DNA of 64,000 nt from CAVPJC01 sp963705155 (GTDB taxonomy: Bacteria > Chloroflexota > Anaerolineae > Anaerolineales > UBA4823), in NCBI GenBank assembly GCA_963705155.1, contig CAVPJC010000006.1:1-64000 (forward strand), written 5' to 3'. The notes under the pieces are model-generated. The model saw only the letters and a program-made list of their open reading frames with translations. It searched no databases and had not been told where the DNA came from. Both the position numbers and the translations under genes were made by a program. Positions 10,445-19,109 of this stretch are shown in pieces (positions within the stretch are counted from its first letter, which is position 1; each line of letters starts with the position of its first letter).

Positions 10445-10975
10445 TTACTCCTTCACTCTTCCATTCTCAATGAGTGGTGTGCGTCCATCTGTATTTGGCA
10501 ATACATTCATCATCTCAATGATAAATCCAATTTGCTCGGCTGTGTCCAGATGCACCCAGCGTGTCCCGGGGCGCAACCCTGAGCCGCTCATGCTGGGTCG
10601 GATGCCATTCTGAGCGAGGAAATCTAACGATGTATCCAGATCGGTAGTGTTAAAGCGGATGTGGTGGATTCCTTCGCCGTGTTCCCTTAAAAACTCTGTC
10701 AGCGTGCTCTCTCCAGCAAGCGGCTGGATGATCTCCAATTCAACAGGCCCCAATCTGGCGAATGCCAGCCTGTGACTGAATTTACCCACCTCCCCCCGGT
10801 AGTCAAGTTGAATATCCGCACGATTTTCCGGTGGATAGGTGATATGTTGAAATGGACCCAAATTAAAAACTTCGGTCAATACCTTTACGGTCCGGTCCAG
10901 ATCCTTAACCAGTATCCCGATTTGGACAAATTCACACGGCGCGCCGCCGAGGGAAATCGTATGGTTCGGCATCAT
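10445..10975 (-). CDS. VOC (glyoxalase/epimerase-fold) protein
   Basis: A 176-residue vicinal-oxygen-chelate protein resembling methylmalonyl-CoA epimerase in fold: VQIGILVKDLDRTVK at the start, GIHHIRFN in the middle and a C-terminal GFIIEMM with metal-ligand-type Glu/His positions. The start at 10975 (or the adjacent ATG at 10972) follows GGGGAG. A close paralogue lies at 24.9-25.5 kb next to the third E1/E2 set; both share the LRPGT-W motif and a DGRTP tail. VOC enzymes catalyse metal-dependent isomerisations, lyase or dioxygenase steps. An epimerase or isomerase acting on the substrate or product of the adjacent dehydrogenase complex is inferred. Confidence 0.8.
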   Translation of the reverse strand: MMPNHTISLGGAPCEFVQIGILVKDLDRTVKVLTEVFNLGPFQHITYPPENRADIQLDYRGEVGKFSHRLAFARLGPVELEIIQPLAGESTLTEFLREHGEGIHHIRFNTTDLDTSLDFLAQNGIRPSMSGSGLRPGTRWVHLDTAEQIGFIIEMMNVLPNTDGRTPLIENGRVKE

Positions 10976-10997
10976 TGGCTCTCCCCAGCCTCCTGTC

Positions 10998-11990
10998 CTA
11001 TCCCCAATTTTGAACCAGATCAATCGCCTGCAGGATGTCCTGAACACCCGGCACAACGTACTCCGACATTCCCGCGTTGTGAGCGATAAAGGTGTCTTTG
11101 GCTCCAACCCGGCCAATGGGCGCATCCAGGTACTCAAAGCAGGTTTCACTGATGGCTGCAGAAATCTCCGCAGTTGGGCCGGCTGTGCGGTAATCTTCAG
11201 CCACAATCACCACTTTGTGGGTTTTTCGAACAGACCCGGCAATCGTCTGCATATCCAGAGGAACCAGTGTTCGGACATCAATCACTTCTACTGATAGACC
11301 GCTTTCTTTCATCTTATCAGCGGCTTGCTCCGCCAGCTGGACCATGTAACCGGCAGCAACCAGGGTGATGTCCTTGCCGGGTGTCACGATGCGCGCTTTG
11401 CCAAAGGGGATCAGATATTCCTCCTCGGGCACTTCCCCTTTGGTATTGTACAGTTTCTTGTGCTCCAAAAAGATCACGGGGTTGTTGTTGCGGATCGATG
11501 TTTTAAGCAATCCCTTGGCATCGTAAGGCGTTGCCGCTATAACGACATATAAGCCCGGGATATGCATAAACCAGCTTGTAAATGTTTGCGAATGCTGCGG
11601 TCCGATCCCCATGGCTCCATACGGCGCCCGGACAACCATAGGCACGCTGAACTGTCCATTGGTCATAAAATGGGTCTTGGCAGCGGTGTTCACCAGTAAG
11701 TCCATACCCAGCGTGAGGAAATCCTCATACATGATCTCCGCCACGGGGCGCATGCCCGTCATCGCCGCCCCGATGGATGCACCGATGATGGTCTGTTCCA
11801 TGATGGGGGTATCCAGGAGGCGGTCGCCAAAATCGGTGATCAGGGGTTTGGTCACTTTGAACGCCCCGCCGTAACCCTGAGGCCCGCCGTTGATATCTTC
11901 TCCGATGACGAACACACCCGGGTCACGAACCATCTCTTCCCGCAAAGCCTCACTCAACGCTTCTCGATAGGTGATTGTGCGCATTGCCAT
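10998..11990 (-). CDS. 2-oxoacid dehydrogenase E1 beta subunit (set 1)
   Basis: A 330-residue transketolase-like beta subunit of a pyruvate/acetoin/branched-chain-type E1. It starts TITYREALSEALREEM, and contains the conserved GEDINGGPQGYGGAFKVT region, the cofactor-interaction segment GIGPQHSQTF and the C-terminal transketolase domain (VIDVRTLVPLD). The beta subunit contributes to the thiamine-diphosphate pocket of an alpha2beta2 E1. It lies 2 bases downstream of the alpha gene and 22 bases upstream of the VOC gene. Substrate not determinable from sequence. Confidence 0.9.
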   Translation of the reverse strand: MAMRTITYREALSEALREEMVRDPGVFVIGEDINGGPQGYGGAFKVTKPLITDFGDRLLDTPIMEQTIIGASIGAAMTGMRPVAEIMYEDFLTLGMDLLVNTAAKTHFMTNGQFSVPMVVRAPYGAMGIGPQHSQTFTSWFMHIPGLYVVIAATPYDAKGLLKTSIRNNNPVIFLEHKKLYNTKGEVPEEEYLIPFGKARIVTPGKDITLVAAGYMVQLAEQAADKMKESGLSVEVIDVRTLVPLDMQTIAGSVRKTHKVVIVAEDYRTAGPTAEISAAISETCFEYLDAPIGRVGAKDTFIAHNAGMSEYVVPGVQDILQAIDLVQNWG

Positions 11991-11992
11991 GG

Positions 11993-12967
11993 CTATTCCA
12001 CCTCACTCTCACTGAAGATTTTTAACACAGCAGATGCAGGCTCCGGCTCAGGGCTTTGCACAGCATATTCTTCCACCTGATCGAGCTTCGCTTTTACGCG
12101 GGAGAGGATCCCCGTTGCCTTTTCGTCGTCCAGAATTTTTTCGAGGCGGAGAACCTTTTCGAACAAAAGAACAGGGTCTTTTTTCAACCACGCATCGATT
12201 TCTTCTTGAGAGCGGTATGAGTTTTTGTCAAAAGTGGAATGCCCGCGATGCCGGTAGGTTTTACACTCCACCAGGGTGGGGCCCTCGCCTGCCAGCGCCC
12301 GCTGCCGGGCTGCGGATATAGCCTGGTAGACTGCTATCACGTCATTCCCATCGACGACGATACCGGGCATATTATAGGCACAGGCCCGGTCGGCCACATT
12401 TGCAGCGGCGGAAGTCTTCTCGAACGAGGTGCCCATGGCGTACTGGTTGTTAATGCACATCCAAACCACAGGCAGTTTCCATAAGGCGGAAAGGTTGAGC
12501 GATTCGTGAAAAGTGCCCTGGTGTGAAGCCCCCTCGCCGAAAATGGCCAGCACCACCCGCCCGGAATGTGACATTTTTTGGGTCAGCGCAGCGCCGGCGG
12601 CTACCGGGAACACCGCCCCAATAATGCCCTGGACCCCCAGATTGTTGGTGCTTTTATCGGCGAAATGGCTGGAACCGGCCCGGCCCCCACAAAAGCCGGT
12701 CTGCCTGCCAATGATCTCAGACATCAACCGCTTCGGGTCGGCGCCCTTGGTAAGGTCGCCAACATGGGTGCGGTGCGATGGAAGCAAGTAATCCTGCGGG
12801 GCAAGCGCCAGGCAGGCGCCAACCTGGGCGGCCTCCTCGCCGATCCCTAAATGGATTGAGCCGGCCACCAGACCGCGATGGGCCAGCTTTTCAGCGCACA
12901 GCTCAAACTCCCTGCCAAAGATCATTTCCTCATACATGCGGAGCATCAGATCGCTTTCGATTTCCAT
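11993..12967 (-). CDS. 2-oxoacid dehydrogenase E1 alpha subunit (set 1)
   Basis: A 324-residue thiamine-diphosphate-dependent alpha subunit, AcoA/PdhA-like in length. The ThDP motif runs from GEGASHQGTFHESLN to CINNQYAMGTS, with the phosphorylation-loop equivalent near YRHRGHSTFD. It decarboxylates a 2-oxoacid and passes the acyl group to lipoyl-E2. GGAGAATGAG precedes the ATG. It is encoded between E2 and E1-beta on the minus strand, the order E2-alpha-beta. Confidence 0.9.
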   Translation of the reverse strand: MEIESDLMLRMYEEMIFGREFELCAEKLAHRGLVAGSIHLGIGEEAAQVGACLALAPQDYLLPSHRTHVGDLTKGADPKRLMSEIIGRQTGFCGGRAGSSHFADKSTNNLGVQGIIGAVFPVAAGAALTQKMSHSGRVVLAIFGEGASHQGTFHESLNLSALWKLPVVWMCINNQYAMGTSFEKTSAAANVADRACAYNMPGIVVDGNDVIAVYQAISAARQRALAGEGPTLVECKTYRHRGHSTFDKNSYRSQEEIDAWLKKDPVLLFEKVLRLEKILDDEKATGILSRVKAKLDQVEEYAVQSPEPEPASAVLKIFSESEVE

Positions 12968-13015
12968 CTCATTCTCCTCAGCCTGACCCAGAAATAATTT
13001 TGCAAATCAACCCGT

Positions 13016-14311
13016 TCAAGCAGTTAAAACCAGGGCCGGGTTTTCGATAAATTCCTTAAACGTCTTAAAAAACGCCCCCTGAACCGACCCGTCCACCATG
13101 CGGTGATCCACAACCAGGGTAACCGACATCACCGCGATGGATTTTATCTGCCCATTGTCCAGGATAAGCCTGGTCCGCCGGGCGCCCACCCCCAGGATCG
13201 CACTCTGAGGTGGGTTCAACACCGGTATCGAAAGCTCGATCCCCAGCATGCCCACGTTGGTCAACGTCACCGTCCCGCCTTGCATATCCTGGGGAGCCAG
13301 GCGATTGTTATTAATCGCCGTCTGCAAGCGGACAATCTCACCGGCCAGGTTTCCCAGGGCTCGCTCATGGGCGTGCTGCACCACCGGCACCAACTGCCCG
13401 CGCTGAGATGCCATGGCGATACCCAGGTTCACCGCCGGGTACAACCGGATTCCCTGATCGGTCCAACTGGCATTCAGAAGTGGGTGTTCCCGGATTGCCC
13501 GGGCGGTTAGAGCAGCAATAAGATGTGTGTAAGTCAGGCGGAACCCGAACTTCTTTTCCCAACCGCTTTGCAGTTGGTCACGAAAATGATCGAGTTGGGT
13601 CAGATCCAGCTCACAGCCTGCCGCTGCCTGAGGGATTAACGCCGATTGGACCAGGTGGGCTGCCATGGCTCGCTGAACAGGATTGGGCTGGATCAGTTGA
13701 AACTCCGCAGGTTCGCCAATTACAGGCTTTTCGGCAACCCCGGGTGGTGGTTCTTTGAAGGCTGCCGCGTCTGGCTGGAGCGGTTGTGAGGCGCTGGCAG
13801 GCGGTGTTTTGCTTCGGGAGTCAAAATAGGCTTGAAGATCGGCTTCTCGAACCCGCAGCTTGCCGGTATATTGAGCAACATCTTTCAAATCAACGCCCAG
13901 TTCCCGCGCCATTCGTTTGGCAACCGGGGTCGCCATGATTTGACCGGCTTCAGCCTGGTTGGCGTCACCCCCACCGGCCCCTGATGTTGGTCCCGCAACC
14001 CCTGCCGGAGTGTTTTCCAATTTTTGACCCGCCGGGTTTTGCCCGGAAGGCGCGGCATCCGGAAGAACCTCACCAGCCAATCCTACCCAGGCCACGGTGG
14101 ATCCAACGGGAACATCTACCCCCGCGGGCACCAGAATCTTCAAAAGCACACCCGCCTGGTCAGCCGGAACTTCGGTGGCTGCCTTATCGGTCTCCACAAC
14201 AAAGAGGGACTGCCCGGCATAGAGTTCCTGCCCTTCAGCACACAGCCATTCCAGAATCCGGCCTTCTTGCATTTCATAAGTTAGTTTGGGGAGAATAATC
14301 TGGGAAGCCAA
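13016..14311 (-). CDS. Dihydrolipoamide acyltransferase E2 (set 1)
   Basis: A 431-residue E2: lipoyl domain (1-80, lipoyl Lys at about K43 in VETDKAATE), a Pro/Ala linker, a peripheral-subunit-binding domain (about 128-167, ATPVAKRMARELGV) and a catalytic domain ending with HRMVDG (His about 403, Asp about 407). It transfers the acyl group from lipoamide to CoA. The start codon is TTG at 14311, with GGAGG 7 bases upstream. First gene of the minus-strand operon E2, E1-alpha, E1-beta, VOC, GntR, URO-D; no E3 is nearby, so it would rely on a lipoamide dehydrogenase encoded elsewhere. Confidence 0.9.
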   Translation of the reverse strand: MASQIILPKLTYEMQEGRILEWLCAEGQELYAGQSLFVVETDKAATEVPADQAGVLLKILVPAGVDVPVGSTVAWVGLAGEVLPDAAPSGQNPAGQKLENTPAGVAGPTSGAGGGDANQAEAGQIMATPVAKRMARELGVDLKDVAQYTGKLRVREADLQAYFDSRSKTPPASASQPLQPDAAAFKEPPPGVAEKPVIGEPAEFQLIQPNPVQRAMAAHLVQSALIPQAAAGCELDLTQLDHFRDQLQSGWEKKFGFRLTYTHLIAALTARAIREHPLLNASWTDQGIRLYPAVNLGIAMASQRGQLVPVVQHAHERALGNLAGEIVRLQTAINNNRLAPQDMQGGTVTLTNVGMLGIELSIPVLNPPQSAILGVGARRTRLILDNGQIKSIAVMSVTLVVDHRMVDGSVQGAFFKTFKEFIENPALVLTA

Positions 14312-14337
14312 GGAGCTACCTCCATTCCGAAATAGTC

Positions 14338-14372
14338 ATCAGATATGTTATAATATTAATCAGATAACTGAT
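14338..14372. promoter_or_regulatory. Candidate operator with repeated ATCAGATA motif
   Basis: In the divergent gap between the E2 gene and the tartrate/malate-type dehydrogenase, ATCAGATA occurs at 14338-14345 and 14359-14366, 21 bases apart (two helical turns). The second is part of a palindrome ATCAG-ATAA-CTGAT. The region is AT-rich with TATAAT between the repeats. A binding site for the GntR protein encoded in the operon is inferred. Confidence 0.45.
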
Positions 14373-14444
14373 CTTTAGTTTAGCACTTTCCCAAACCAGA
14401 GTCAAGATATAGAATCCTAGAAAAAGAAAGGCTCGGTCAATAAA

Positions 14445-15524
14445 ATGGCAAAGGATTACAAAATTGCAGTGATTGCGGGCGACGGGATCGGTGTGGAAGT
14501 CATGCCAGAAGGTATCAAAGCGCTCCAGGCATCGGCAAAATTGCTTGGAGGATTCCGGCTCTCATTTACAGAGCTGCCCTGGGGGACCGAGTATTACCTT
14601 CAGAATGGCGTGATGATGCCGCCGGACGGCATTGAGATACTGGCAGATTTCGATGCCATTTACCTGGGAGCGGTGGGAATGCCGTCGCTGGCGCCCGACC
14701 ATATCACCCTGTGGGGGCTGCTGCTCGAGATCCGCAAACGCTTCGAACAAAGCATCAATATCCGCCCGGTGCACCTCCTGCCGGGTCTTGTCAGCCCATT
14801 ACGAGACAAATTGCCCCAGGACATCGACTTCGTGTGCATCCGTGAAAATACCGAAGGGGAATATTCTGGCGCGGGCGGCCGCGTCCACATTGGCAGACCC
14901 TACGAGGTGGCGGTGCAGACATCGATTTTTACGCGCGCAGGCACCGAACGGGTGATGCGCTTCGCTTTCGAGCTGGCCCGCTCCCGGCCCAGGAAAAAGC
15001 TGACCAGCGCCACAAAATCAAACGCCTGGCAGTATGGCATGGTGTTCTGGGATGAAGTTTTTTCAAACCTCTCCAAAGAATATCCAGATATAACCACCGA
15101 AAAATGGCATGTGGATGCCCTGACAGCCCGTTTTGTCACCTGCCCGGAGACTTTCGATGTTGTCGTGGCGTCCAACCTGTTCGGCGATATCCTCACCGAC
15201 CTGGGCGGGGCGATTCAAGGCGGATTGGGAATTTCTGCCAGCGGCAATCTCAACCCGGAAAGACGCTGGCCGTCCATGTTCGAGCCGGTTCATGGCTCTG
15301 CTCCGGATATTTTTGGGAAAAAGATCGCCAACCCGATCGCCATGATCTGGGCAGGAGCCTTGATGCTGGATTTCCTGGGCGAAAAAGAAGCTGCGCAGCA
15401 CATCCTGAGCGGCATAGAAGCGACTGCCCGGGAGCGGCGTGTCCTGACCAGAGATCTGGGTGGCAATGCTTCCACGCACGAAATGGGCGATGAAATCAGC
15501 AAGAACATCCTCCTGGGAAAGTAA
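14445..15524 (+). CDS. Tartrate/D-malate dehydrogenase-type decarboxylating dehydrogenase
   Basis: A 359-residue member of the isocitrate/isopropylmalate dehydrogenase family. Residues GDGIGVEVMPEG (near 10-21), the PWGTEYYL block, AVGMPS, DHITLWGLLLEIR and NIRPVHLLPG match the TtuC/DmlA branch better than LeuB. This branch oxidises D-malate to pyruvate or tartrate to oxaloglycolate with NAD and a divalent metal. Metal-binding Asp residues lie in the FGDILTDLGG block near 245-255. Divergent from the first E1/E2 operon and followed by a strong terminator, so it is a single-gene transcript. Substrate choice is inferred from motif resemblance only. Confidence 0.82.
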   Translation: MAKDYKIAVIAGDGIGVEVMPEGIKALQASAKLLGGFRLSFTELPWGTEYYLQNGVMMPPDGIEILADFDAIYLGAVGMPSLAPDHITLWGLLLEIRKRFEQSINIRPVHLLPGLVSPLRDKLPQDIDFVCIRENTEGEYSGAGGRVHIGRPYEVAVQTSIFTRAGTERVMRFAFELARSRPRKKLTSATKSNAWQYGMVFWDEVFSNLSKEYPDITTEKWHVDALTARFVTCPETFDVVVASNLFGDILTDLGGAIQGGLGISASGNLNPERRWPSMFEPVHGSAPDIFGKKIANPIAMIWAGALMLDFLGEKEAAQHILSGIEATARERRVLTRDLGGNASTHEMGDEISKNILLGK

Positions 15525-15562
15525 GCCCAAAAAACACGTTATAGAATTGAAACGACATCGCG

Positions 15563-15596
15563 GGTGGAGACGGGAAATTCCGTCTCCACCTTTTTT
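15563..15596 (+). terminator. Intrinsic terminator
   Basis: An 11-bp perfect stem GGTGGAGACGG / CCGTCTCCACC with a 6-base loop, followed by six T. It ends the dehydrogenase transcript 39 bases after the stop. Confidence 0.9.
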
Positions 15597-15615
15597 ATTC
15601 CAGATTTGGTTAATT

Positions 15616-15628
15616 GTTGACTGTTGAC
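15616..15628. promoter_or_regulatory. Recurrent 13-bp operator-like site (LarA-like operon)
   Basis: GTTGACTGTTGAC, one of six sites in this window matching GNNNNC-W-GTTRAC. It overlaps the -35 box of the promoter at 15617-15644, a position suited to repression. Confidence 0.5.
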
Positions 15629-15644
15629 CAAAATAGTTTATAAT
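15617..15644 (+). promoter_or_regulatory. Sigma-70-type promoter of LarA-like/E1-E2 set 2 operon
   Basis: -35 TTGACT (15617-15622), 16-base spacer, -10 TATAAT (15639-15644), about 33 bases before the gene start. Confidence 0.65.
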
Positions 15645-15676
15645 CAAGGCAGGTCGCACCCCTGTTACCCGAAAGC

Positions 15677-17008
15677 GTGAACCGTATGTGGAATGACGCC
15701 GGACATATTTTTGATGTAGATCTCCCCCTGCCCAGGTTCCAACGCCTGCGGCAGGTATTCGCCCGCCCAAAGGTCGCAGACATCCAGACCGCCGTGATCC
15801 AGGCAATCGATGGCCTGGCAGATATTGCACCCCGCTGCAAGGGGAAAAGCATCGCCATCACGGCTGGCAGCCGCGGGATCAGCCAGATGCCCGAAATCCT
15901 GGCTGCCGCTGTGCGCCGCTTGCGCGACTTTGGTGGAGACCCGTTCATTGTGCCGGCGATGGGTAGCCATGGCGGAGCGACGGCTGAGGGTCAAGCCGAT
16001 ATGTTAGCCAATCTTGGCGTCACCGAAGAATTTGTAGGCGCAAAAATCCTTTCTTCCATGGACGTGGTGGAAATTGGCAAACTCCCCGATGGTATGCCGG
16101 TTTATATGGATAGGATTGCAGCCAGCGCGGATGGGATCGTGATTGCCAACCGGATCAAGCCGCACACCGATTTCATCAACGAGATTGAAAGCGGGCTGGC
16201 CAAGATGGCGGTATTAGGGCTGGGCAAGCACAAAGGCGCCACCACCCTTCACAGCTACGGCGTCAATGGGCTGCTGGTGCAGATGCCCCAGGCGGCCCGC
16301 CTTATTGTGGAAAAAACACCCGTGCTGTTTGGCCTGGCGAGCATAGAAAATTCATACCACGAGGTTGCCGAAATCGCAGCCGTTCCACCGGAAGGCATAG
16401 CCGGCCCTGATGAGATAAGATTACTTCGTTACGCCTACTCCCTCATGCCAAAATTCCCCTTCGATGAAATCGACCTTTTGATCGTGGAGGAGATGGGCAA
16501 AAACATCAGCGGGGTGGGATTGGACACCAACGTGATCGGGCGGGTAAAAGTGCACGGGGTATCCGATCACCCGGCGTGCGATATCCACACGATTGCTGTT
16601 TTGAGCCTGACCCCGGAGACCCACGGTAACGCCTCCGGCATTGGCCTGGCGGATGTAACCACCCGTCACCTGGTGGAACAAATCGATTTTGAGGCTCTCT
16701 ATATCAACTGCTCCACCGCCGGGATCTGCGGCATCCAGCGCTCCTTCATTCCCATGGTTACCCCACATGATCATGCCGCCATCGTGACCGCGTTGCGGGT
16801 ATGCGGGCAGCCCGATCCACTAAAAGCGCGGATTATCCGCATCAAAAACACCCTTTCACTCGGGGAGATCGATATTTCCGAAAGCCTGGCTGCCCAGATC
16901 CGGGAAAACGAAGACCTCAGGATAACCAGCCGCCCGTTTGAGCTGACTTTCAACCCGCAGGGGTATTTATTGCCTTTCGAACAGGCTCTGGCAAATCAAG
17001 AAGCATAA
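15677..17008 (+). CDS. LarA-like protein (lactate racemase N-terminal/DUF2088 family)
   Basis: About 443 residues from the GTG at 15677 (an in-frame ATG lies at 15686). It shows the family's N-terminal fold: GSRGISQMPEI, AMGSHGGATAEGQ, then RIKPHTDF and GKHKGATTLHSYG. Conserved His and Lys residues are of the kind that hold the nickel-pincer cofactor and act as acid/base in LarA. LarA-like proteins racemise or epimerise 2-hydroxyacids by hydride transfer. No larB, larC or larE maturation gene is in the window. First gene of an operon with E1-alpha, E1-beta and E2, so epimerising a hydroxyacid that feeds the complex is plausible. Confidence 0.72.
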   Translation: MNRMWNDAGHIFDVDLPLPRFQRLRQVFARPKVADIQTAVIQAIDGLADIAPRCKGKSIAITAGSRGISQMPEILAAAVRRLRDFGGDPFIVPAMGSHGGATAEGQADMLANLGVTEEFVGAKILSSMDVVEIGKLPDGMPVYMDRIAASADGIVIANRIKPHTDFINEIESGLAKMAVLGLGKHKGATTLHSYGVNGLLVQMPQAARLIVEKTPVLFGLASIENSYHEVAEIAAVPPEGIAGPDEIRLLRYAYSLMPKFPFDEIDLLIVEEMGKNISGVGLDTNVIGRVKVHGVSDHPACDIHTIAVLSLTPETHGNASGIGLADVTTRHLVEQIDFEALYINCSTAGICGIQRSFIPMVTPHDHAAIVTALRVCGQPDPLKARIIRIKNTLSLGEIDISESLAAQIRENEDLRITSRPFELTFNPQGYLLPFEQALANQEA

Positions 17009-17051
17009 GACCCACCCATCGGGGTAACCCAAAATTTCTCTGGAGAGAAGC

Positions 17052-18084
17052 ATGGAAAGAATTTCACCACCCATGATTTTATCGGATACCGAAACCAGCG
17101 CCAACGAGGCCTCCTACCAGGCGGTGGATATCGAGCACTGGCTGCACATGTACGAGCAAATGCTCAAGATCCGCCATTTCGAAGAAACCGTCAATGAGCT
17201 GTACAAAAGCGCCCGCATGCCGGGATTATCGCATTTGTATGCCGGGGAAGAAGCGGTTGCGGTTGGTGTGTGCGAGGCGCTCCGGCGTGACGATTACATC
17301 ACCAGCACGCATCGCGGGCATGGTCACTGTCTCGCCAAAGGCGCCCAGATCGACCGCATGTACGCAGAGCTGCTCGGCAAAGCCGCCGGCTACTGCAAAG
17401 GTAAGGGCGGATCAATGCACATCGCCGATCCTGAGACGGGCAACCTGGGAGCGAATGCCATCGTAGCCGGCGGCGGCGGGATCGCCACCGGTGCCGCCCT
17501 CTCGAGCAAAATGCGCAATTCTGGACAGGTTGCAGTGTGCTTTTTTGGCGAGGGCGCCATGGGACAGGGGGTTCTTTACGAAGTCATGAACATGGCAGCC
17601 TTATGGAAACTCCCGATCCTTTATGTTTGCGAGAATAACCTGTATTCCGAATACACCTTTTACCAGGAAACCATGGCGGGTAAATTGAGAGCCCGCCCGG
17701 AAGCCTTCGGCATTCTGACCGAAGAGGTGGATGGGCAGGATGTGCGCCAGGTTTTCATCACGGCTGCACGCCTTGTGGATGGCCTTCGGCAGGGCGCCGG
17801 ACCGGCGTTCTTGATCTGCAATACCTACCGGTACTACGGTCACCATGTGGGCGATATCAACCGGGGCTATTACCGCCTCAAAACCGAAGAAGAATTATGG
17901 AAAAACAGCCATGACCCGATCAACCTGTTGGCCGGGTGGCTGTCGGCGGGCCGCGGCGTCCAGCTGAGTATTCTCGAAAGCATCGAAGACCAGGTGCGCA
18001 AAGAGATCGATGACGGGGTCAAATTTGCTGAAATCAGCCCCGTATCCGGATCAAAACGAGGTAAACCAAGATGTCTATGCCTGA
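17052..18084 (+). CDS. 2-oxoacid dehydrogenase E1 alpha subunit (set 2, one-base frameshift near the end)
   Basis: ThDP-dependent alpha subunit with GEGAMGQGVLYEVMN ... CENNLYSEYTF and the loop segment YYGHHVGDIN. It has an N-terminal extension of about 20 residues compared with set 1. In the assembled frame the tail runs on to 18128 with a basic, unrelated sequence. Removing one C from the CCCC at about 18035-18038 restores a normal end (YPDQNEVNQDVYA, stop at 18082-18084) and a length of 344 codons. The restored stop overlaps the start of the beta gene. GGAGAG precedes the ATG. Confidence 0.87.
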
Positions 18085-19090
18085 ATCTGCAAAATTCAAG
18101 GACAGCACGATGCGGGAAATCACATTGAGCCAGGCCATCCGTGAAGCCTTAGCCGAGGAGATGCGCCGCGATGCGAGCATCTTCATCATTGGCGAGGATG
18201 TAGCCGAGGCCGGAACGCCCTTCAAGGTATTGGCAGGCCTGGTGGATGAATTTGGCACCGGCCGCGTCATCGATGCGCCGATTTCCGAACCTGGTTTTGC
18301 CGGGGTCGGCGTGGGCGCCGCCATGACCGGCATGCACCCGGTGGTGGATATCATGTTCGGCGATTTCCTGGGCCTGGTGATGGACCAGATCGCCAACCAG
18401 GCCGCCAAGATCCATTATATGTCGGGCGGCAAGTTGAAAGTGCCGATCGTCTTCCGCACCACCCTGGGCGCCACCCGCCGGGCAGCCGCCCAGCACAGCC
18501 AGAGCCTGCAGGCCTGGCCCAGCCATATTCCGGGTTTGAAAGTTGTGCTTCCCTCAACCCCCTATGATGGGAAAGGCCTGCTGAAAACCGCCCTGCGGGA
18601 TGATAATCCCGTCGTTTTTATCGAAGATAAGCTCATGCACCAGGTCAAAGGATGGGTGCCCGAAGAGGAATATACCATTCCATTTGGCGTTGCCGATATC
18701 AAGCGCCAGGGGACCGATATTACCCTCGTCGCCACCAGCAGTATGGTGCAGGTGGCCCTGGCTGCTGCAGAGCAGCTTGCCGCCATTGGGCTCAGCGCCG
18801 AGGTGGTTGATCCGCGCACCACCTCCCCGCTGGACCGCCAAACGTTGATCGAATCTGCCAAAAAGACCAGCCGCGCCATCGTGCTGGATGAAGGTTACGA
18901 GCGCTATGGCGTCACGGCAGAGCTGGCCGCGGTGATTGCAGATGGCGCATTTTACTACCTGGATGCGCCGGTGAAGCGTATGGGCGCTATGGATGTTCCG
19001 GTGCCTTTCTCACCTGCCCTGGAAGACCTGACGGTTCCCACACCTGAAAAAGTGACCGAAATGGCCAAAATGCTTTGCGGTCGGGTTTGA
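18071..19090 (+). CDS. 2-oxoacid dehydrogenase E1 beta subunit (set 2)
   Basis: A 339-residue transketolase-like beta subunit: REITLSQAIREALAEEM, GEDVAEAGTPFKV, the segment RAAAQHSQSLQAW and C-terminal VVDPRTTSPLDRQT. It may start at 18071 or at the ATG at 18077; both overlap the restored end of the alpha gene. Same operon as the LarA-like protein and the E2. Confidence 0.9.
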   Translation: MSMPESAKFKDSTMREITLSQAIREALAEEMRRDASIFIIGEDVAEAGTPFKVLAGLVDEFGTGRVIDAPISEPGFAGVGVGAAMTGMHPVVDIMFGDFLGLVMDQIANQAAKIHYMSGGKLKVPIVFRTTLGATRRAAAQHSQSLQAWPSHIPGLKVVLPSTPYDGKGLLKTALRDDNPVVFIEDKLMHQVKGWVPEEEYTIPFGVADIKRQGTDITLVATSSMVQVALAAAEQLAAIGLSAEVVDPRTTSPLDRQTLIESAKKTSRAIVLDEGYERYGVTAELAAVIADGAFYYLDAPVKRMGAMDVPVPFSPALEDLTVPTPEKVTEMAKMLCGRV

Positions 19091-19109
19091 TTTGTGGAGA
19101 CATCCCAAA

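Noticed and set aside
11010..11294. Short plus-strand frames over the E1-beta gene and similar antisense frames over the E1/E2 genes
   Set aside because: They follow the codon shadow of well-supported genes and have no independent start signals.
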